From Rhyzopertha dominica (taxonomy: Eukaryota; Arthropoda; Insecta; Coleoptera; Bostrichidae), in the NCBI GenBank assembly GCA_025024175.1, contig QCXZ01000075.1, forward strand, positions 5,456,001-5,520,000: a DNA stretch of 64,000 bases, in the 5' to 3' direction. The notes under the pieces are model-generated. The model had not been told where the DNA came from, did not search any database, and saw nothing but the letters and a program-made list of their open reading frames with translations. Every line of letters starts with the position of its first letter. Position 1 is the first letter of the stretch. A program made the translations under genes and the position numbers. This document shows, piece after piece, positions 33,301 through 45,459 of this stretch.

Positions 33301-36300
33301 ACTGATTAATTCCTATTTAGATTATGGTCCATTGGCATGGGGTCATTCTGCATGTTTACATAAATTATTTAAATTTCAGCAGTCGTGCAGTAAGAGTAAT
33401 AGGGAATCTTGGTTACCGGGAAGACTGCAGATATCTTATTGTATTTTTAGATATTCTTACTTTGCATTGTATGTATATTTTTAGCTGCATAAAACATTTA
33501 GTAAATAATCTGGAATCATATAAATCTTTGTCTTGTTTTCATTGCCATTATACAAGAACTGTATAAATCTTTGAGACTAAATAAATTATTATTGCATTAA
33601 ATTTTTCAATACGCTTCCTCTCAAAATACAATGTCTATGATGTGATACTGTCTGAGAACATAAAATTTTGAAATTTACCCTTTACTGTTCCTTCTAAATC
33701 CTTTCACTGCAGAAAATTTTAAGTTAAAGCGGTCACTACAAAAATTCACAAAGACCTTTCCAGTAGTGTGTTTATTTACATTTTTTATATCAACAAACCT
33801 ACAGTTCAACATGATTTGATAAGAGTCTGTTAATTTGTGTTAAAAAGCTACAAAACAAATAAATCATTTACCTTTCAACTTCTCCTAACTAAACCTACAC
33901 TTCCATGTGACTCCCTATTTCAGGATAAAACCTGTTTTTATTGTTCCACTTTGTTAATAACGTCACAAAATTCATTCACTTATCAATCCCGTCTCAATCT
34001 ATAATAAACCTGCAGTGTTAGCACAATGCAAATATACATTAAGTCCAATGTAAACAACTCTTATCAACAGTGAATTCCTGGTGCATTATGAAAGCTGGTA
34101 GGAAGAGAGAAAAAAAAGGAGAACTACTCACGCTGATACACGTTTGCTGCCTGCGGAGGAGCTGCAGAATCAGCAGGTGCGGGNGGCTGTGGATAGTAGG
34201 CAACACCCCCCTGGAAAAATGGCATCCCTGTTCCTGGCGGAAAGTAGTAGGGCGCGTTGCTGGCAGTCACTGCTGGTGGACTAGATGCTTCAAACGTGCG
34301 ACTAAAAGGCTGAAAGGATTGGAAGGACTTTAGTCTATCTTTTTGGGGCTTACATGTTTTTTCTCTTTGCTGTTTTACAAACTAGGCATGAAGGAAAAAC
34401 CCTATGCTAATTCAACATCGCGTCAATTCCTCACATCAAAGTATAACAAAGGTCAGACTCAAATAAAATTAATCCCCACTCTCGATGAACATACTCTTGT
34501 CAGCCCTACCATGTAAGTACGCAAGGACATTTCAAATTAAAAAGTTCATTCAATATTGTTTCAGTAAGACACAAGTTAAGAAAACTATTTTAGTAATGGT
34601 CTTATGCGAGAATTAGGATGTGGACAACACCATGCCATCTAGTGGCAATTTGGTGTTATCCACTCGTCTTTGTAGGGAATTAACCTATTTTATTAATAGT
34701 AATGGTCTTGTCTCTCTGTTGTGTATAACCCTTTAATGCAGAACGAAACTAGATGAGTTTAAACAGCTTTGTTTATTTTACCTGTCCCTGTAATTACCCT
34801 AATTAATGTCAAAAAAGTTTGTACAAGTTTATCTAAAAAATTATATGCGTCAGATATGTGGACTGATAGAAAACAACCATTTTATTATTAAAGATAAAGT
34901 GGAATTTTTTCTGTTTTCCTAAATAGGCTTGCCAGCTTAAAATTTACCTTTGGCGGGATACAAACAATAAAAATTTAGAGTCAAATACAACATTTTCAAG
35001 AGATTATAAATGCATTTTTTTTCTAACACAAAACAATAAATAACTCAATAAAAAAATTTAAATAATTCAAATCAAATTTTCTTTTTAAAAAAAAACATTT
35101 GTCTTCAGACTTTGCATCATACAAAAGATGTTTGTTTTGCAGTGTGTGAACATAAATTTCTTGGCAGGAACATGTATAGTTTATTTTAATTTGCAACTCT
35201 TCCCTTACATGTTTGTTTGAACTTGTGTCAGGCAAATTCTCAGGTTCTTCGTCTTTGACAAAGATTACAGGTGTAATCGAAACGTCAGACTTATAACTTT
35301 TTGTCAGTGTTTTCAAGAGGCAGCGATCTTTCCGAGAAAATACTATCTTATATTATCAAATGTGTTTTTGTGATATTTAAAAAGTATTTGTTTATGTATG
35401 TTTCGACTACTTGAATACTCAATAAATAATTTTTTTATTATTTTCCATATTCAGCAGAATAGAAACCACAATCTGTCCAAACCAGGTGTTTGCAAAACTT
35501 CCGTGAACAAACCCAAATCACAGGTAATATAATTGAGGCTTCGCTAAACATTTTGAAACAAAAAAAAACAGTTATATTAAATATCTAAATATCCAAGTTA
35601 CATTTTTATCATTTCCTGTTCAAAATGTTTGTAATGCAAAACTGTTAGAGATCGCCTGAATTGCAGTAAAAAGTATAAGAATTGTATTACATATCAGTGT
35701 AAAAATTTGGTTCACAAAAATAACTACAAATAAGAAAAGAAAATAAAGTATCTTGCCATTACTGCTGAGTAACTGCTATATGTATTAACAGAGTCTAAGC
35801 ATTAAAATCATTACAAAACCCTTATCAGTAGGTAGTCCTTGCAAGATTGAACTTCTAAGAATAACAAGTGCAATGTAAACTATGGAACTGATAAATATCT
35901 CGGATAAGATACAGACCTGTATGAATCAGAAAGGAAAAAGTCAAAATTAATGTAACTATAAATCTTCAACTAATACTGTATCAGAAAATTTTTGTTGCAC
36001 AACCGGGTGAATTGCAAAATCAAAATCAGATTAGCTTAGATTAATTTTGAAGCAGTGTCCATTTTTATAATTTACTTACCTGCTTCTTGATTGCCGGGGC
36101 TATGTTCAGTTTACGTTCTCGCAAAGTGATGTTATCCGACTCACGTTGCAAGCGCTTGGCGTCGTCCTCGTTCTCAAAGGTTATAAAACCGTAGCCACGG
36201 GAAACGCCTGCCCTGTCCAGTATTATCTTCGCAGCCTTCACCGTCCCGTAGTTGCTAAACAGCTGCAGAAGTTCGCTTTCAGTCGTATTGGACGATATCC

Positions 36301-39300
36301 CACCCACAAAAATTCTGTTCGGAACTAGGGTACCTAAAAATTAAATAGACTACATTATACTGTTTTTTACATGGATGATGTTCACAATTTTTATGTGAAC
36401 ACATGAATAATTTGTACAATTTTAACTACCAACCTTATGTCTCGGTAACAACTGTATGGCCTGTAATATTTTATTGCTTGACATTAATTTCTATAAAGCA
36501 CAGAAAACAACGCTTTAATCAGGCATCAGGTATAAATTAATTCACATAATGCTTAGTATTGGCTGCAATGTAGACACAATATTTTAGTTTTTCTTTTTGA
36601 ATATTAAGAATAAAATTTAACCTAAACATTGAAATGAAATTACTTACAAAGCAAGTTGAACATTATCACGTTTCTATGATTCACTGTTTTTATGCTTCCA
36701 ACTTTTAATAATGATATCTTAAATTTCCCAGCATGCTTTATCAGCAACCTGTTTTATTTATTGTATACTTGGTGCAAAAACACAGTCTCTTAGATAGTTT
36801 CAGTGCAAATCAATTGATAATGTTTATTCACATATTTTTTTTTAAATTCGTTGTTTCGAGATAACGGTTTGAGACTACAAAAGACTTAGAAAATTGAAAA
36901 ATGACTGTCTAATCAATTTTTATTTTCAAACAAAATATAATACTGCATAAGAAATAAAGAATAGTTGGTTGTCTAAAGACAGGAGAAGCACAATAAGAAG
37001 AACTATTTAAATGTGTCACAAAATGTTTTTTAATACTTATTTAGTTTACAACTATGGCTGTTATATTTTGCTCTAATAATAATAATAATCATCGATCAAT
37101 TATATAAGCAGTGACTACTGAATGTCAGTCCAAGTTTTAAATCTAGATTATTTTTTCAGTAAACAAAACGTTTAATAAAAAAAGTTTTCTTTAAAAAATT
37201 ACACCAAGGTACAATGAAGATTCAGTATATACTAACTAAATTATCGAATTTTGAAAAACAATTAATTATTAACAAGATGTAATATCTTTCTTACAGTTTT
37301 TTATTGCTAGTACCTTTTATTATAAGTAATGAATGTTAGCACCATAATAATGTAATATATTTAGAATATGTGTAACTTTTAATAACTCTCTGTGATAACA
37401 ATGTTTATTCAGGGTTTCATAAACTTTTTAAAATGCTAGCGTTATTTAATTCTCATTCTGTCCCCTAATTTAACTAGTATGAATGTTCCAAAGTAACACC
37501 TATGTAATTCCACAATGAATTGCCTAATGCTATTATGTTAAAATTTAAACTATATAATGGTTAAATTATATTACTGTTCTTTTCTTTTGAACATATGCAA
37601 AATATTAAATTTTAACATACTTTTCACAAAACTAGCTAATTTTGTATAAATTAGGAATTAACATATCTTGACTGAGAGAAAAGTTACAGGATCTCAAGAA
37701 ATATATATTAGGTAGCTTACAAAGATGATCACTAGTAGAATCTCTATTAGTGTCATATGATTTTGGATTTTTTGTTTGTATATGACCGAAATAAGAAACA
37801 TTTTTTTTTATTTTTTCAACTGTCGGAATTTATAAAACGGTGAACGTTATTAAAATAACAATTTAATCACACAGTCAGATATTCATAATGGACTACTGTA
37901 AAACCATTTTAAGCAATTAGGACCTATGTGAATAATATAGTAATATGACTCATGTTAGGATTTTGTCATTTGCAGATAAACATTAGATAGTGTGTGTGTT
38001 TTGCTGTTGAATAAAATTATTACAAAACAAGAAAAGAATGGTTATTAAATACACACTTGCTGGATTGGTCTGGTTCTGTTGTACCTGGTTCTTACCAGGT
38101 AGAAGTAGCAAGCAACGATGAAGAACTATCAATCATTAAAAAATACGAATAAAAACAAGTACAGAAAAAGGTTTACAATTATGTTCTGCATTCCAAATAC
38201 AATTAAACTTTGTGTTATAGCATGGTGGACCTCTTTAGAAACTAAGTTGACAAGATTATTCCTAATTATCAGAAAAATTATGAAATTGAAAACTTATTGC
38301 CGTTGCATTATGTAACAATAATGTTCCCCTCTTACGAGAAAATTATAGGGTGCCAAGTTCTAGTAAACGCACATGATATGATACCTTGTAACAGAACAAA
38401 CATCAATTGATACAACTTCAATCAATTTTTGATATGCTTCAAACACCACAAATACACGTAGTAAAGTTTTATGGTCACAGAAACAATACTGCCATTACAA
38501 ATTTATGGATTCACATCCATTATGTTACATTTTATGCAAACTGAACATACCAAAGTTTAGCAGCAATCTCAATCCAACAGAATGAACTAAATTCATTACA
38601 CTGATATATTTTCAACAAAAAAGCCAGGGCTAGTTTTAACTTCTACCAAACACTATGACATGACCTATAAAAAAATGCTGACTGCGAGAGTATTCTCCTT
38701 GTTATAAATATAAAAGACTTTTTTTTTTTTGGTGATACACTCTAAAACTGATTAAATATTTTGATCGCAAAGCATAAAAATATTATGGAGGCAATTTTAA
38801 TAATCTTAAGCCAAGATCTACTGGTATTTCAGTTAATATATTTAAGGGTAGTAAAGATCTTGTGGAAAAACCTTTGTGTCTGATTTTTTATTCAGTTCAT
38901 ACAAAACTTATCCAGCGCCGTGTAAAATTGGGAAAATTTTTAATAATTACCGACCTATCAATATTCAAAAAGGGAACAAGAAGTACACAAAGTTCTCCAC
39001 TTAGCTCGTGGTGAATAGACAGGAGCAACTTTAAGGGATGATCAACACAATGTNTCTGATGAATTGTATGTCTGTACATTTGATTTACAAAAGGCCCTTC
39101 CTTTTCCTAAACTTTTAAATTCACTTGCATATTACGAAAGAAATTTGTATGTCTACAACTTAGAAATTCATTCGTTTAATTCAAATAAAGGGTTTCTGTA
39201 TGTTTGGGATGCACAGAAGGTGGTAAGGGATCATATAATATAGCAACTTGTGTTCTAAAGCATCTAACAAACACATGTTGTTTTATTTTCGGATTCCTGC

Positions 39301-40806
39301 ACGGGTCAGAATAAAAATATTAAAATGGCACTTACATGCCTTAAACATATGCAAATCCTGGCATTACATTGGAAACTATTGATACGAAACTGGATTGGAG
39401 TGATAGAATCATCGAGTAAGAAGCAGCAACATATTTTTGTTCCACAAGACTGGATACATATTATTAAAAATGCAAAAAGAAAGGAGCTCCGTTTTGAAGG
39501 AATAGAAATGCTAACAAATTTCGAGTACAAAAACTCCAGAAGACGTAATTTCAAATAGAAAGACAGACACTAACAACATGCCTGTAAATTGGTTGAAAAT
39601 ATGTTGGCTTTAATTTGAGAAAGGAAACCAATTTACAGCAAAGAAACTCTTAGCAGTTGTTTATTATTTAGCGAAATAAATTTAAAGGAAACAGGTGGTT
39701 CAGCAAAAAATTTGTTATCCTTAAAAACATTCAATATGAATGTCTTTTTACCACTAAACTACTTATAACACATGCAAAAAAATATTCCTTACATTCCTTA
39801 AGTATTTAAAAAATCTACCACTTTTCTCACCCACAACAGGAGATTGATATGGGAGAAGATGAAATAATTTTTAGTGAATAGCTGAATCCTTAAAAACTGT
39901 ATTGTAGTATTGTAGTCAATAGAGATTTCTATTGAGTTATTATTACTTTGGGATTTTAAAACGATTTTTTCCATGCAAAAATGAACCAAGTCCAACACTA
40001 AAGTAAAATAATAAGAATAAATAAATGATAAATTTAAGTGAAATACCGTTAATCATACCAGTATTTAAATTGAAAGTATACTAAAATATTTCGGTCCAAA
40101 AAATGTTGTTTAAATAGTAATCGGATTAATTAATAACTAAAAACTTTAATGCACAATATCTGAAACAAGTTGGCATAGACTTGGTCCACTTCAGCTTTGA
40201 ATCCCTTATTTGTCTAATTCTGACATGAAGCAATCGGGCAGTTAAAAATACATAACCCGTACAAAAAGTAATTTCGTATAAAAATGGACTTGGCCGGGAT
40301 TTGCACCAAAATCTTCAATTATTAATATTCACTTTGAGATAAACAAAGCAGTTTTCTATTTCAAATTATCTGTTTCGTTTGCTCGAATTAAATTCTCCTA
40401 CTAGTAGAATTTGTGTGGCATGCGTAAATTCTACAGGAAAAAGGATATAGATTATTTAATAGTAAAATGTAAACAAGAAGTACTAGGGAATAATCAGTGT
40501 TCTTAATTCTTATTATTATAATAGTAAGGTTAAGTTATATTATTTTATGTCTTTGTTTTTCTTATTTCTTTTCTTCTGGTAAGTAACGCAGACATTTTTT
40601 TGAATTATTAGTTAACATAGAAGATTACAAACAAATAAATAAAGACACTTACCATACTTGGGTGCATTGTTGTTCAGCGGAGGTGTTGGCTGAGAACCGA
40701 TTTGTCCATTGACAGAGACGGGGGTCTGCGCTGGGGTGTTTACGGTGGAACTGCTGCTGCTACCGCTCTTCTTCCCGTTGGCTGGATTTTGGCTGGTCGC
40801 GGACAT
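24323..40806 (-). CDS. bol: Boule (DAZ family RNA-binding protein), long isoform
   Basis: The exons are 40806-40653, 36333-36080, 34309-34132, 32506-32394, 27890-27648 and 25411-24323. All junctions are in frame: 2031 nt, 676 residues. Exon 1 is a Ser/Thr/Pro/Asn-rich lead ending NNAPKYG. Exon 2 is the RRM with RNP2 (RIFVGG), RNP1 (RGYGFITF) and the family tail KLNIAPAIKKQ. This combination is diagnostic of Boule, a conserved germline translational regulator needed for meiotic progression. Exons 3-5 are Pro/Tyr/Gln-rich, the region that binds partners in this family. The last exon adds 362 residues of low-complexity sequence with a His run, RRRR, a GGRGSYRGY-type RG motif and Asn/Pro-rich stretches. 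One N falls in exon 3 and one in the last exon. The exon 5-6 join is NPYVE to EPYAV. Confidence 0.85.
25680..26040 (+). pseudogene. Possible hAT-type transposase remnant in a boule intron
   Basis: After an ATG at 25688, short stretches resemble the C-terminal third of hAT/ZMYM1-like transposases: VLDSIVVQLGVRFNALSEV, then in another frame HETNALQKMRELxLQTIYPNF. In that family such blocks precede the dimerisation region. The match is weak and interrupted by stops. Confidence 0.35.
26041..27647. other. Boule intron sequence, no feature seen
   Basis: AT-rich intron between the last and penultimate long-form exons. A short poly-T lies just outside the 27648 donor. No coding or repeat signature was recognised. 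Confidence 0.4.
28000..29950. other. Boule intron sequence, no clear feature
   Basis: AT-rich intron with a few Ns. An AGGGTGTGTAAACAAAAAAT word at about 28.5 kb resembles the end of the mariner-like remnant at 15.0 kb (AGGGTGTGTCAAGCAAAAAT), but no second end was identified. Confidence 0.3.
29969..30218. repeat. Inverted repeat with 111-bp arms and 27-bp loop (Penelope-type terminus)
   Basis: Arm 29969-30080 is the near-perfect reverse complement of 30108-30218. The arms share GCTTACTACAACAACAAG/CTTGTTGTAGTAAGC-type ends and a long AT-rich middle. The right arm runs directly into a hammerhead-like sequence at 30211-30250. That links the structure to the inverted terminal repeats of Penelope-like elements. 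Confidence 0.75.
30211..30255 (+). ncRNA. Hammerhead-ribozyme-like core
   Basis: CTGATGA at about 30218 is followed by a potential helix II (TGTAT, loop TAAAAAG, ATACA) and then AAAAGCTTGG. The first conserved box is exact. The second (GAAA) appears as AAAA, so catalytic activity is doubtful. Position at the end of an inverted repeat fits a Penelope terminal repeat. Confidence 0.4.
31121..40806 (-). CDS. bol: Boule, short isoform with alternative terminal exon
   Basis: This form shares exons 40806-40653, 36333-36080, 34309-34132 and 32506-32394 with the long form. It then splices in phase 0 to 31198-31121, which encodes SSNYISEGLYPVSQPAYVLL and a few more residues before TGA. The result is 258 residues, close to the 220-290 typical of Boule proteins. 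The acceptor is tattgttgtttag. Because this exon carries its own stop, the two downstream exons belong to transcripts that skip it. I infer alternative last-exon choice, since both joins are in frame; RNA evidence would decide usage. Confidence 0.7.
31491..31532. repeat. Perfect 13-bp stem-loop
   Basis: AGGTCTAGTGCAG at 31491-31503 pairs exactly with CTGCACTAGACCT at 31520-31532 around a 16-nt loop. Related words (GTGCTGTCTGCACT, AGTGCAG) recur from about 31415, suggesting a small decayed repeat. It lies in the boule intron just upstream of the short-form terminal exon. Confidence 0.7.
34310..36079. other. Boule intron between RRM exon and exon 3
   Basis: Contains a 97-codon minus-strand frame (35316-35023) with an acidic start and Cys residues (TCSCQEIYVHT) that I do not recognise. 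There is no splice support linking it to boule. Otherwise AT-rich and featureless. Confidence 0.3.
36080..36333 (-). other. Boule RRM exon
   Basis: The exon is bounded by the acceptor ttaatttttag and the donor gtaagt after CAG. It starts GTLVPNRIFVGGISSNTTE and ends KLNIAPAIKKQ, so nearly the whole RNA-recognition motif is on one exon. RNP2 is RIFVGG and RNP1 is RGYGFITF. Confidence 0.95.
36334..40652. other. Boule first intron, 4.3 kb
   Basis: AT-rich intron. I saw no convincing coding exon or transposon. A donor-like ACCTG/gtaaga on the minus strand near 38.09 kb has no matching open exon. Confidence 0.4.
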
Positions 40807-42185
40807 CTTCTCAGTAGTTTTTTATAACAAAACACACTGGTGCAACTACCTATAATTATTAACTTATCTCAGTGACTCACACAACGCCGATTTGAACACA
40901 TGCCGGTCGGTTCAAAAAATTTTTTTTCTAGATTGCACACGTCGCACCACTTTCTAATTTTTCGTATTTGACTCGATCACGGCCTTTAGAGAAGAGGCGA
41001 TTTTCTGAAAATTCCAAGCAAAACGAATTTAATGCCGTAGTCGGGGGCGAAATCGAAAACAAAGTTGCAATTTGACTGGCAAAAGTTTGACATAAGCATA
41101 AATACAAACACAAATGACTGAACGGTTTGCAAAAAATTAGGGGGAAAACGAAAAAATCCCCAATCCTCACTCCTCCAGCAGCTGACCTACTTTAGACTGC
41201 TGTCCCATTCTCGTTCGCATACTTTCACAATTCACCGAACTATCTCAGAGTCTCACAAAGAATACAATTTAGATATGCTGCTTTAAATCTGCAGCATTAA
41301 CCACAACCGAATTATGTAAATAACGCCGTTCCATCAGACAAGGCACAAGCAACCGATTAATGCCCTAGTGACACACCGAACGCTACTTGTTCATCTGTCA
41401 AATTGCAGCTACCCCGAACACAAAAGAAAAGGCAAATTTTGAGCAAACCTCTTTCATGACAAGCTTTACCTATGATTGTTATGCAAGCACGAGGCTACTG
41501 TTTAATTTAAATTAACAGAGATTGTCACGATACTGCAATCCGTAGCGACAAAAAATACCGCAGGAGAAAATACCATTAAAAATGCCAGCACTGTATGAAA
41601 ACAACCACTCACAAACCAGTAACCATAAAACCAACTCACTTGGGGTATCGGAGCAGAGGAATTTTTAAGATTCATTAGTAAATATTAATAAACTAATACA
41701 CAAAACGTTACAAACTAAAGACGTCTCCACTACACAAACGGAACCATCGATAAAATGGCGACAACCAATCAGAGGCGTCCCGCAAAGCAGTGGCGGGGTG
41801 ACGTAAGCGACAGTTCTCCGGTGGGCAAATTAAAAAAAAAGATATAGCGGTCTGCTATTAGATTTCCAAAAGAAAGTTTGTTCTAAAGCGAATGCACAGA
41901 GTTAACTTAGGAGATGCACAAGCAAACGCAGATTAACCTCGAATTATAGCGGTAGTTGCAAATACGGCTTACCTGTTTCTGTTTTGTGCCGCTGCTGGAA
42001 AGTCAGTAGATTATTGGAAGTCTTAATTTTTATCACTAATTAAAATACTTTAAAAGCATTTTAAGCAAATAAGAAAACAACAACTTGAACAGAACAGTTA
42101 ACGTTTTTAACAACAAACAACAAAAGATGTTTTAAACAAACGACATATTTAAACAGCACGCCACTTGATTTTTGGAAAGAAACAG
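40807..42185 (-). promoter_or_regulatory. Probable 5' UTR and promoter region of boule
   Basis: Upstream of the boule ATG. A donor-like AGAAACAG/gtaagc near 41.97 kb and an acceptor-like aattatag near 40.85 kb, both on the minus strand, would allow a non-coding first exon around 42.0 kb. The region is less AT-rich than its surroundings and contains TGACGT near 41.8 kb. No TATA box stood out. This is inference from splice signals only. Confidence 0.35.
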
Positions 42186-42525
42186 GGGGCTCACTGGTAG
42201 AGATGCGCTTATTAATTGCAGTTTGTATAAAATGTTTACGAAGTATTATGGGACTCTCTAATCTAGTTANTGAAAAACCTGTGAATATAGAAAGCTACAA
42301 TAAAACTATAAGGAACAAACCTTTATATATTTCCTATAAGAAATATGTAGATGAAACTGAACAAAATGAAATGAAGGCATCTACCTGCCTTTTATATTTT
42401 TTACTGTACATAGTCAAAAGAGGGTTTTTTGGCCCTGCCTGTTTGGAAATTAGCTCATTAGTTTTTATTATTCTTTATTCAGAAATTACATAATGTAACA
42501 ATATATAAGGGGGCATATGCTAAAA

Positions 42526-42601
42526 CCATGCCCTAGACGGGACTCGAACCCTCAATCTGAAGGTTCAGAAGTAGCAGATAGGTTCCTACCCTATGCACCA
42601 A
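42526..42601 (-). repeat. tRNA-like sequence (pseudo-tRNA or SINE head)
   Basis: The minus strand carries an internal B-box GGTTCGAGTCC in a T-arm context, preceded by an A-box-like TGGTGCATAGGGTAGGAACC. The length is about 75 nt. The anticodon stem folds only poorly (TCTGA/TCAGA with a 4-nt loop) and the acceptor ends do not pair. It is therefore a decayed tRNA or the head of a tRNA-derived SINE rather than a working tRNA. Confidence 0.5.
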
Positions 42602-42839
42602 AAATTGCTGTGGATAGATATACAACTAAAATTAATCAGTAGATAATAGGACTGCTGCCTTTTATATAAAAGTTGCTTCGTAGGAACTAGGAAAACAGAA
42701 TATTTCTTTAAAAGTTGGAGGTCTTCATCACATCTCATCGTCAGCACCTCATAAAATTTTAAGTACTAGTCAGAATTGTCCTCCTAAAGTTCATGCATCG
42801 TTTGGATCTTATAAACATGAAATTTTTCCTTTTGATAAT

Positions 42840-43860
42840 GTTTAATTTGGCATGACCAGATCTTGGCAAACCCTTCACAATACCCGTTTTGTGAATTTGT
42901 GTAACAATAAGTCTAAGACTAGATTGTGTGATTTGGTTTTCCATGTTAAACAATTGACAGACTTCGTGATGACACTCAAAGATGATCAATCAGAAATAAG
43001 GTGTGACGTCCCACAGGGCACAATTTTGGGACCCATGTTATTCATTATTTACACTAACGACATGTTACATAAATATGGGGGAGAATGTCTAATAAAGTAT
43101 GCTGATGATATAAATAAATTATTTAGTGGTATAAACATGGAACAGAGATTAACAAAAGTGTGGATGAACTTGACTACATATTTTAATGAAAATAAATTAC
43201 AGTTAATTAAATATATCCAAAACATATTTTCTACGATTTCATAACAAACAGAATGGGGTCTCGGGGCAGTTGGCGGGTCACTTTTGGGTGACTTCGGGCT
43301 TGCCAAATCTACTACATTTCTGGGTTTGCTGCTGGATGAGTCCTCGATTGGGCTCTTCACTGTAAGGGGATTGCAAAAAAAATCAATAAAATCATTCATC
43401 AAATTAAACACTTCAAGAGAATTCTCACCATAGATCAAATATTGATTTTTTACTATGCTAATGTGCAATCGTTGCTTTCCTATGGAATCTGCTTCTGGGG
43501 TGACTTCAAAGTCCACAGTGGTTTTCATTGCAGGAAAGAAATTGGTAAGATGCATGATGAATGTCAGTTTCAGAAAAATAAGAATTTTAACAGTTCCTAT
43601 CCTGTATGTGCTGCACACTTTGAGATATACATTCAGTGAGTTTTCTTCTTATGAATGTGCTAAGAAATACATTCCCACAACACTAGAGGAAACGGTGACC
43701 TACGCTTATCAAAGCCCAAATGTAATATGTATTTTTAAAAACTCAGCAATGTATATGGGTCAGAAAATGTACAATAAGTTGCCAGGGGAGCTGCAGACGG
43801 CACCTATAATTATAGGCGGTTCAATAAATTGTTATTGCAATTACTACATAACATAATTAT
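42840..43860 (+). pseudogene. Jockey/CR1-type LINE ORF2 remnant
   Basis: Plus-sense frames give the RT palm (VPQGTILGPMLFIIYTNDM, then IKYADDINKLFSG). The next part is TTFLGLLLDESSIG, then KKINKIIHQIKHFKRILTID, VQSLLSYGICFWG and a C-terminal ECAKKYIPTTLEE, NKLPGELQTAP. The order is that of a LINE polymerase C-terminal half. Frameshifts separate the blocks. A 189-codon minus-strand frame over the same DNA is a shadow. Confidence 0.75.
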
Positions 43861-43957
43861 TCGGTTGAAGAATTTTATCAATGTTTGTCTGTGTAATACT
43901 GTTATACTCTCATGTTTGACATGTCTGATACACTGTGTATTATAGATCAAATAAGGT

Positions 43958-44036
43958 TATAATAAGAATAATAATAATAATAATAAGAATAATAATAATA
44001 ATAATAAGAATAATAATAATAATAATAATAATAATG
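43958..44036. repeat. (AAT)n microsatellite with GAAT interruptions
   Basis: About 80 bp of TAATAATAATAA with regular AAGAATAAT interruptions directly after the LINE remnant, possibly seeded from a LINE 3' tail. Confidence 0.9.
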
Positions 44037-44919
44037 TTTATTTTCACATAGTATAGTATAGTACTATAATATCTCAGATTCTTATGCGTAGAGTGAAAAA
44101 AGAATGCCCTCAGATTTAGGTAGGCATACCTTGTCTGCTCTTCCGGACATCCTTGCACAGTAGGTTAATTAATTAATTAACAAATGCTGTGTGCTGCCAC
44201 ATTTTCATAATATCAAGATACTTATAGTTGACTTGAGCTATTGGAAACCAACAAAACAAAATGTGTATTTTAGTAATTATTACATAAATAAACAAAACAA
44301 GAAGGGTATTCATATGGTGAGAATAAAGATGCCACTTAAAAAATAAAATAATGTAACAAGGCGTTAGTTTACTAATGGTACATTGATGTCAAAATCGAAA
44401 AGAAGAAACCTAGCAAAAAATTATATATTATTATTATTAAGTCCATCGCCATAACCTATTATCATTAAAATTTGTGTTTATTCAGATTCGGTTAGACTCA
44501 ACATTTTAATTAAAAATGCAGATTATAGATTTAAATTACTTGTTTGAGAATTGTTGTATTATTACTAATACAGCTTTTGCTAACTTTAGCATTACCTACT
44601 TCAGACTGGACTAAGCAGGCATTTATTGAATATCAATAATTCAAAGAAATAGCAAATACTCGATAGATATCAATAGACAAAAAGTTATCATCGGTATATT
44701 GCAGCTTCTGTAGATTCTGAATTCTTCCAGTTTCATTGGAATCTGTGGATTACTTTTTGTTGGCTTATACTAGTCCACGTTTTTGTTTTGGAACTGTCAA
44801 ATTGTAAACTGACTCGTTACACCTTGAACATTTACCTGCCTACTTTATATGTAATTTTTTTGAACATAATTTCATGCACATATTAAATAACAATTTTTCA
44901 ACTTTGCTCATTTTGACTA

Positions 44920-45300
44920 TTACTAATCCTACAGCAACTTGTCATTTAATAATTCTGCAAATTCTTTTTGCCATAGTTACCCATACACTGCAGCATTTTT
45001 GGTTATTTCTTCCTGTCCTGGGGCTTCCCTAATTTCAATTTTTTACATTGTCCTTTCAACTTCATTTTCTCTTATTCTTTGCATATTATCACATTTTATA
45101 ATTTCTTCTTCTTCATTATTTTCCGCTAATTTCTTAAAGTGCTGTTTCTATCTGTTTAGTATGTCGTCTGTTTCACCTAATACCTGTCCTTCTTTGTTTT
45201 TTTTTACTTTCTAGTTTTGGTACTTTATTTTTGTCTTAGTTGTTTCAATGTTCTGTAAAATAATTTTTGGTTATCTCAACAGCTCTGTCTTTTGTCTGTT
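44920..45300 (-). pseudogene. LINE ORF2 remnant, linker/RT start
   Basis: Minus-sense translation contains GETDDILNR, a stop where Trp is expected, KQHFKKLAENN, then a frameshifted EVERTM and KIEIREAPGQEEIT. These match the D-I-L-N-R-W-K-x-H-F-x-x-L and K-A-P-G-x-D-x-I-T blocks preceding the RT domain in a common invertebrate LINE type. Confidence 0.6.
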
Positions 45301-45459
45301 CTTCAGAGGGCATAGCAGAATTTACGGCAAATCGTTTACATAGAAGGGTGCACATATTGTCAAATTATAATTATGTGGTTGAGTTTACATATAAAAAAAG
45401 GCTGATTGATTGTCGTGTTTACTTCTTAGGGAGGAACGGAAAATTAAAGATACAGATTT

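Noticed and set aside
38040..38110. Donor-like ACCTG/gtaaga as an alternative boule exon
   Set aside because: No open exon with a good acceptor joins it in frame to the RRM exon.
43049..43618. 189-codon minus-strand frame with a Ser/Pro-rich stretch and an acceptor-like CAG
   Set aside because: The plus strand of the same DNA reads as continuous LINE polymerase motifs (TTFLGLLLDE, KKINKIIHQIK, YGICFWG), so the minus frame is a shadow.
43958..44036. Possible CRISPR-like regular repeat
   Set aside because: It is a simple (AAT)n microsatellite in eukaryotic DNA with no spacers.
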